Part shown: positions 60,301-64,000 of the stretch, one piece after another
Position numbering within the stretch: position 1 is the first letter of the stretch
Layout of the letters: each line of letters opens with the position of its first letter
Assembly: GCF_004357985.1 (NCBI RefSeq)
Contig: NZ_SMTF01000003.1
Location: 124,001-188,000, forward strand
Source of the DNA: Luteimonas aestuarii
Lineage (GTDB): Bacteria; Pseudomonadota; Gammaproteobacteria; Xanthomonadales; Xanthomonadaceae
Direction: 5' to 3'
Length of the DNA stretch: 64,000 nt
The notes under the pieces: generated by a model
Databases searched by the model: none
What the model saw: only the letters and a program-made list of their open reading frames with translations
What the model was told of the DNA's origin: nothing
Position numbers and translations under genes: made by a program

Positions 60301-61222
60301 CCAGTTGCCAGTCATCGCCATCCACATCGACGCGGGCCAGCAGCGAGAGGCCATCCACGCGCTGCCGCGGCGGCTCCCGGCCTTCGCCCAGCGATGCACC
60401 GCGCAACACGACATTCGCCAGTTCGGCGTCGGCGGTCACCGACGCGATGCGATGGCCACGCAGCGTGGCCCAGGCCTGCGCACGCCCGCGACCGCTTTCG
60501 ATGGCGACGCCGCCATGGCGGGCAAGGTCGCTCCACGTTGCAAGGTCGGCATCGCGCAACGCAGCGTGCAGGCGACCATCACCCCGGGTACGGTCCACGT
60601 CCACGACGGCATCGACCGGGGTCGCATCGTCCTGCATCCATGCGCGCGTCGCCGCACGCACGCGCGGGCCGTCGACCCGCATGCGCAGGTCGATCCGCGG
60701 AATGCTGGCGTCGATGCCCAACCCGGGCGCGTGGATCTCCAGCCCGCCACCCAGGACCTGCAGCTCGCCCAGGCCTTCCAGCACCGCGAACGGATCTTCG
60801 CCGCTGTCCTGCCCCGGCAGTCCGCGCACCTGCCAACGCCCGTCGTCTTCCCGGACCAGGCTGAGATGGAGGCCACGCAGGCGCAGTTCGGTGAACGAAC
60901 GCCCGGGCAGCAGCCCTTCATATTGCGCGACGAGTATCTCCGCCTCGCCGATCGATACGCCACCGCCCTCGCCCACGCGCAGTCCTTCCAGGCGCAGCAG
61001 CGGGCCCCGGCGCGTCCATTCGGTATGCAGCGCATCGAACGCCACCGGCCGGCCGGCGCGTTCGCCCAGCCATGCCGCCACCCGCGCGGGGTGGCGTTCC
61101 ACCATCGCCAAAGCCTGCTGGAACGCCACGGCGCCCAACGCCATCGCCACCACCAGCGCGACGACCAGGTACCAGACGCTGTTGCCGGCGAAGCGCAAGC
61201 GGCGACGGAGCGGCGTGGTCAT
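57368..61222 (-). CDS. yhdP: YhdP-family AsmA-like lipid transport protein
   Basis: 1284 residues from ATG 61222 (GGAG 3-4 nt upstream), or 1287 from a GTG at 61231. A single N-terminal membrane helix (SVWYLVVALVVAMALGAVAFQQAL) is followed by a very long periplasmic beta-rich part with AsmA/DUF3971-type repeats. The C-terminal region GNLTVALRDGRLAEVEPGAGRVLGLLSVAELPRRMMLDFRDFFSSGFAFNRIDG is typical of YhdP. Such proteins form bridges carrying phospholipid between inner and outer membranes. It lies between rng and tldD, as in E. coli. Confidence 0.93.
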   Translation of the reverse strand: MTTPLRRRLRFAGNSVWYLVVALVVAMALGAVAFQQALAMVERHPARVAAWLGERAGRPVAFDALHTEWTRRGPLLRLEGLRVGEGGGVSIGEAEILVAQYEGLLPGRSFTELRLRGLHLSLVREDDGRWQVRGLPGQDSGEDPFAVLEGLGELQVLGGGLEIHAPGLGIDASIPRIDLRMRVDGPRVRAATRAWMQDDATPVDAVVDVDRTRGDGRLHAALRDADLATWSDLARHGGVAIESGRGRAQAWATLRGHRIASVTADAELANVVLRGASLGEGREPPRQRVDGLSLLARVDVDGDDWQLVAPRLRIGPRASEQVLDGLEAAGGDRFALRARRIDAGPLIAAFALGEQLPAGLRAWLLAAAPTVVLHDIDVSREGAGRLQASARVEALRFDTVDDTPGLSGLGGVLRGDGDGFAFTPDPEARLRFDWPSGFGAAHVIRLRGDVAGWRDGDAGLRIETPSLRVEGEGYAADVRGGMRFGGGRGPAIDLVAGIDEAMVPVAKKFWVRHRMSDATEQWLDDALVSGRVRGGRAVVSGELEDWPFSALEGAQAKGVFDARGELVDMVVKFQPDWPAAERLNGIARFHNDGFTVDGAAELSGVPATGLHAALPHYSRARLAIRATTDGEGAKVLSLLRASPLHAGHGEALDNLSVEGRIAATFAMDLPLDDDPRTVPAISGEVQLHGATLAEQRWKLAFNEVRGAVRYDQHGFSADSLAAVREEHPASVSLRAGDQHVRDGAHAFEADIDAMLPASDLLAQAPELDWLAPHVRGSSRWTLGLAVLQSTRAGVAGQTRLQLRSNLVGTTLDLPQPLRKPAAEPLATTVQTTFPLEGGEVAVGFGQRLALRARERNGRTGVRVMLGTSTVTEAPPESGLVATGRTPALDAIDWATLATGGDGDGLALRGIDVTADRLQLLGSQFPRTRVLAAPEGDGVRVTFDGPALAGRVQLPDDRAAPVVARLQRMHWASAAPLADAASAPRATRVATDPEDEIDPAAIPPLRIEVDDLRFGALALGTASLHTQPTATGLQIDRLQARSDAQRIDASGSWSGRGAAARTQLSLAVDSADVGALVEGAGFGRRIHGGKGALRFDAQWPHSPAAFDIGTLEGNLTVALRDGRLAEVEPGAGRVLGLLSVAELPRRMMLDFRDFFSSGFAFNRIDGAVAFARGEARSDDMVIDGPAAELRIQGRSDLRAQTHDQRIDVLPKTGNLLPAVGAIAGGPVGAAVGAVANAVLRGPLGELNAKTYRVTGMWDDPKVEVRDHQPVPRASSSSPPASPEAR

Positions 61223-61327
61223 TCGCTCCACGCTCCGTGCGACGCCGCGATTGGTGGTTGGTGGTTGGTGGCCGGGAAAACGCGCCTGGCTTTTCGAACC
61301 AGGAATGACGAACCGCCCACCACCGCT

Positions 61328-62848
61328 TCAGAGCAGCACCACATCGAACTGCTCCTGCTGGTACTGGTCGTCGGCCTGGAACCGGATCGACTTGCCGAGG
61401 AATTCCTCCAGCTCGGCCACGGCCGCGGACTCTTCTTCGGTGATGCGCACGACCACCCTGGGCGAAGCGATCACCAGCAGGCGCTGGGCCTCGAACTGGC
61501 GCACCGCGCGCACGATCTCGCGGAAGATCTCGTAGGTCACCGTCTCGGCGGTCTTCAGCGTGCCGCGGCCGCCGCATTCGTGACAGGTCTCGCTGAGCTG
61601 GCGCTGCAGGCTGTCGACGGTGCGCTTGCGCGTCATCTCCACCAGGCCCAGCGGCGAGAAATCGTAGACGGTGGTCTTGGCGTGGTCCTTGGCCAGCGAC
61701 TTCTCCAGCGTGCGCAGCACCTGGCGGCGATGCTCCTCGTCCACCATGTCGATGAAATCGATGATGACGATGCCGCCGAGGTTGCGCAGCCGCAGCTGTC
61801 GCGCCACCGATTGCGCCGCCTCCAGGTTCGTGCGGTACACGGTCTCCTCGAGATTGCGCTGGCCGACGAACGAACCCGTGTTCACGTCCACCGTGGTCAT
61901 CGCCTCGGTCTGGTCGATCACCAGGTAGCCGCCGGACTTCAGCGGCACTTCCTTGTCCAGCGCGCGCTGGATCTCGTCTTCCACGCCATACAGGTCGAAG
62001 ATCGGCCGCTCGCCGGCATAGTGCTCGAGCTTGCCGGCAAGGCCCGACTGCGCTTCGACGCCCTGCCCCGGCATGTACTGCGCCGCGAACGCGCGCAGTC
62101 GTTCGTAGGTCTCGCGCGAATCCACGCGCACCTTTTCCACGTCGCGGCGCAGCAGGTCGCGCACCGCGCGCATCGGAAGGGTCAAGTCTTCGTAGAGGCA
62201 GGCGCCCACGCCGGCGGTGGCCACCTGCCTCTCGATCAGCGCCCATGCGCGCTGGAGGTAGGCGATATCCTCGGCCAACGCCTCGGCCGGCTGGCCTTCG
62301 GCGTTGGTGCGCACGATGTAGCCCTGCTGCGATCCCGCTGGCGCCAGCTCCGACACCAGCGCCTTCAGCCGCTGGCGTTCGGCATCGTCCTCGATCCGCG
62401 CGGACACGCCGATCACGCGCGACTGCGGCAGCAGCACCAGGTAGCGCGAGGGGATGCTGATCTGGGTGGTCAGGCGCGCACCCTTGGTGCCGATCGGATC
62501 CTTGACCACCTGCACCACCACGTCCTGACCGTCGCGCAGCAGTTCGGTGACCGGGCGCGCCGGCATCGGCACGGACAGCGCATCGGCTTCGCCGGCGGCA
62601 TCCGTCCCGGATTCCTGAAGCCCGCGCATCACATCATTGGCGTGCAGGAAGGCGGTACGCTCCAGCCCGATCTCGACGAACGCCGCCTGCATGCCGGGCA
62701 TCACCCGCTGTACGCGCCCCTTGTAGACGTTGCCGACCACACCGCGCCGCCAGCCGCGTTCGATGTGCAGTTCCTGCAGCATGCCGTTCTCGACCACGGC
62801 CACGCGGGTCTCGCGCGGGGTGACGTTGACCAGGATTTCTTCCGACAT
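61328..62848 (-). CDS. rng: Ribonuclease G
   Basis: 506 residues from ATG 62848. S1 domain near the N-terminus (GNVYKGRVQRVMPGMQAAFVEIG), RNase E/G catalytic core with VDVNTGSFVGQRNLEETVYRTNLEAA and VIIDFIDMVDEEHRRQVL (metal Asp residues), and the zinc-link CHECGGRGT. No RNase E-type C-terminal tail. It matures 16S rRNA. Starts 8 nt after maf. Confidence 0.96.
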   Translation of the reverse strand: MSEEILVNVTPRETRVAVVENGMLQELHIERGWRRGVVGNVYKGRVQRVMPGMQAAFVEIGLERTAFLHANDVMRGLQESGTDAAGEADALSVPMPARPVTELLRDGQDVVVQVVKDPIGTKGARLTTQISIPSRYLVLLPQSRVIGVSARIEDDAERQRLKALVSELAPAGSQQGYIVRTNAEGQPAEALAEDIAYLQRAWALIERQVATAGVGACLYEDLTLPMRAVRDLLRRDVEKVRVDSRETYERLRAFAAQYMPGQGVEAQSGLAGKLEHYAGERPIFDLYGVEDEIQRALDKEVPLKSGGYLVIDQTEAMTTVDVNTGSFVGQRNLEETVYRTNLEAAQSVARQLRLRNLGGIVIIDFIDMVDEEHRRQVLRTLEKSLAKDHAKTTVYDFSPLGLVEMTRKRTVDSLQRQLSETCHECGGRGTLKTAETVTYEIFREIVRAVRQFEAQRLLVIASPRVVVRITEEESAAVAELEEFLGKSIRFQADDQYQQEQFDVVLL

Positions 62849-62856
62849 GGCCAGCC

Positions 62857-63453
62857 TCACCTGCCTTCGACAGGCGGCTTGAAACCGGTGGCGATACCAA
62901 ACTCGCGCAACAATGCCGCGGTCTCGTGCAGGGGCAGGCCCATCACGCCGGAATAGCTGCCGTCGAGGCGCGAAACGAACCGCTCCGCGCCACCCTGGAT
63001 CGCATAGGCGCCGGCGCGGCCCATGGGTTCACCGCTGGCGACATAGCCAGCGATGTCGTCCTCCGCCAGCGCCGCGAACGTCACCCGCGAGCGCGAGACG
63101 CGCTGCGCCTCGCGCCCGGCCGACACCAGCACCACCACCGACACGACTTCGTGGGTGCGACCGGACAGTTCACGCAGCATGGCCGCCGCGTCTTCATGAT
63201 CCCGCGGCTTGCCGAAGACACGGCCACCGAGCACCACTTCGGTATCGGCGCCAATCACCAGCGCCTCCGGCACGGCGACCATCGCCAGCAGGCCCGCACC
63301 GGCCTTTTCGCGGGCCACGCGGTGCACGTAGTCCTCAGGCGGTTCACCGGGCACGCGCACCTCGGGCACGTCGACATCGATGATGCCGAAGTCGACGCCG
63401 AGGCGCGCCAGCAGCTCGCGCCGACGCGGCGATTGGGAGGCAAGGTGCAACAT
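62857..63453 (-). CDS. maf: Maf-family nucleoside triphosphate pyrophosphatase
   Basis: 198 residues. [21 protein letters not shown] (S-R-R phosphate loop), [63 protein letters not shown] are Maf motifs. It hydrolyses non-canonical NTPs or dTTP/UTP (YhdE branch, judged by order maf-rng-yhdP-tldD as in E. coli yhdE-rng-yhdP-tldD). First gene of the minus-strand cluster. Confidence 0.96.
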   Translation of the reverse strand: MLHLASQSPRRRELLARLGVDFGIIDVDVPEVRVPGEPPEDYVHRVAREKAGAGLLAMVAVPEALVIGADTEVVLGGRVFGKPRDHEDAAAMLRELSGRTHEVVSVVVLVSAGREAQRVSRSRVTFAALAEDDIAGYVASGEPMGRAGAYAIQGGAERFVSRLDGSYSGVMGLPLHETAALLREFGIATGFKPPVEGR

Positions 63454-63575
63454 CGGGCAAGGATAACCCGCGGTTGAACGGTGGCCGGCGAATGCAGCCG
63501 CGCCAACCCCTGCCCGGCTCACGGACCGTTCACGGGCTGCGTCCCAGCTTGATCCCGTCCATTCAGGAGACCACC

Positions 63576-64000
63576 ATGTCCCGCAACATCCTCCTTCCAC
63601 TGGTGCTCGCCGTCGGCGCCGCACTCGGCACCACCGCCATGACCGACGCCCACGCACAGACCGTCAATGCTCCCGCCGTCGCCAGCGACAGCACGCTGCT
63701 GTCGGTTTCCGCCCAGGCTGAAGCCAGCCGGCCGCCGGACGTGGCGGCACTGTCGACCGGCGTGGTCACGCAGGCCCCCGACGCCAACGCCGCGCTGCGC
63801 GCCAATGCACAGCAGATGGCGAAGGTCGTGGCCGCCATCCGCGCCGCCGGCATCGCCGAACGCGACATCCAGACCAGCGGCATCAACGTCCACCCGCAGT
63901 ACGACTATCGCGACAACCAGGCACCTACGATCACCGGCTACCAGGCCAGCAACACCGTGAACATCAAGGTGCGCGACATCGCCAAGGTGGGCGACGTGCT
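63576..64000 (+). CDS. SIMPL-domain (DUF541) secreted protein, partial at right edge
   Basis: At least 141 codons, still open at the window end. Signal peptide [27 protein letters not shown]. The mature part [69 protein letters not shown] is the SIMPL/YggE-type pattern (periplasmic, linked to oxidative stress). Divergent from maf, with about 120 bp between. Confidence 0.9.
   Translation, partial: MSRNILLPLVLAVGAALGTTAMTDAHAQTVNAPAVASDSTLLSVSAQAEASRPPDVAALSTGVVTQAPDANAALRANAQQMAKVVAAIRAAGIAERDIQTSGINVHPQYDYRDNQAPTITGYQASNTVNIKVRDIAKVGDV

Noticed and set aside
56522-62956. A 2144-codon open frame on the plus strand, antisense to tldD, yhdP and rng
   Set aside because: It is the complement of three well-supported genes in very GC-rich DNA, where stop codons are rare in the antisense frame. 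Its translation is low-complexity Arg/Gln/Ala with no domain.

Overview
The window is chromosomal DNA from a high-GC gammaproteobacterium. It is most probably a member of the Xanthomonadaceae/Lysobacteraceae (Lysobacter, Luteimonas, Pseudoxanthomonas or Xanthomonas type). The evidence is a Kdo kinase (KdkA) instead of enterobacterial core kinases, the uppS-cdsA-dxr-rseP-bamA-lpxD-fabZ-lpxA-lpxB-rnhB-dnaE-accA order without skp, promoters of the TTGNNN-N17-TANNNT type, and intergenic inverted repeats of the kind common in xanthomonads. Genus cannot be fixed from the window alone. Almost every base is coding. There is no CRISPR array, insertion sequence, prophage or integrase, so the novelty lies mostly in intergenic RNA-level structure.

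Layout. 1-2.5 kb: dnaX (runs off the left edge), tRNA-Ser(GGA) followed by a strongly structured segment and a second copy of the tRNA 3' end, then 4.5S RNA (ffs), also followed by a copy of its own 3' end. 2.5-8.0 kb, minus strand: kdkA, an MBL-fold hydrolase, moaA, a PhyH-like protein, moaC, moaD and moaE, nearly all overlapping by 1-4 nt, then a secreted beta-propeller protein. 8.1-9.6 kb: glycosyltransferase, tRNA-Ser(CGA), a hairpin array and a small ORF. 9.7-16.3 kb: topoisomerase IB, an SDR dehydrogenase, an I78-like lipoprotein, asnB with an Asn-rich leader peptide and terminator (candidate attenuator), an ABC1/UbiB-like kinase, and a repeat-rich gap. 16.3-22.1 kb, minus strand: map-glnD-dapD-arsC-like-dapE (methionine removal, nitrogen sensing, lysine/peptidoglycan precursor synthesis). 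22.5-27.1 kb: a minimal archaic chaperone-usher pilus operon (pilin, chaperone, usher, two-domain tip).

27.1-48.2 kb, plus strand: a long housekeeping run for translation (rpsB, tsf, frr), UMP kinase, isoprenoid and phospholipid synthesis (uppS, cdsA, dxr), envelope assembly (rseP, bamA), lipid A (lpxD, fabZ, lpxA, lpxB), rnhB, an unrecognised lipoprotein, dnaE and accA. 48.2-52.7 kb: a TPR membrane protein, a 9-bp tandem repeat, a methyltransferase, tilS, xseB and ispA. 52.7-64 kb: two DUF4870 proteins, pmbA, darP, and a minus-strand maf-rng-yhdP-tldD cluster, ending in a SIMPL-domain protein that runs off the right edge.

The most interesting items are the candidate Asn-codon attenuator of asnB, the tRNA-Ser-linked structured RNA with a duplicated tRNA 3' end, the ffs 3'-end duplication, and a PhyH-family protein that has lost the first iron-ligand histidine and is locked into the molybdopterin operon by overlapping start and stop codons.
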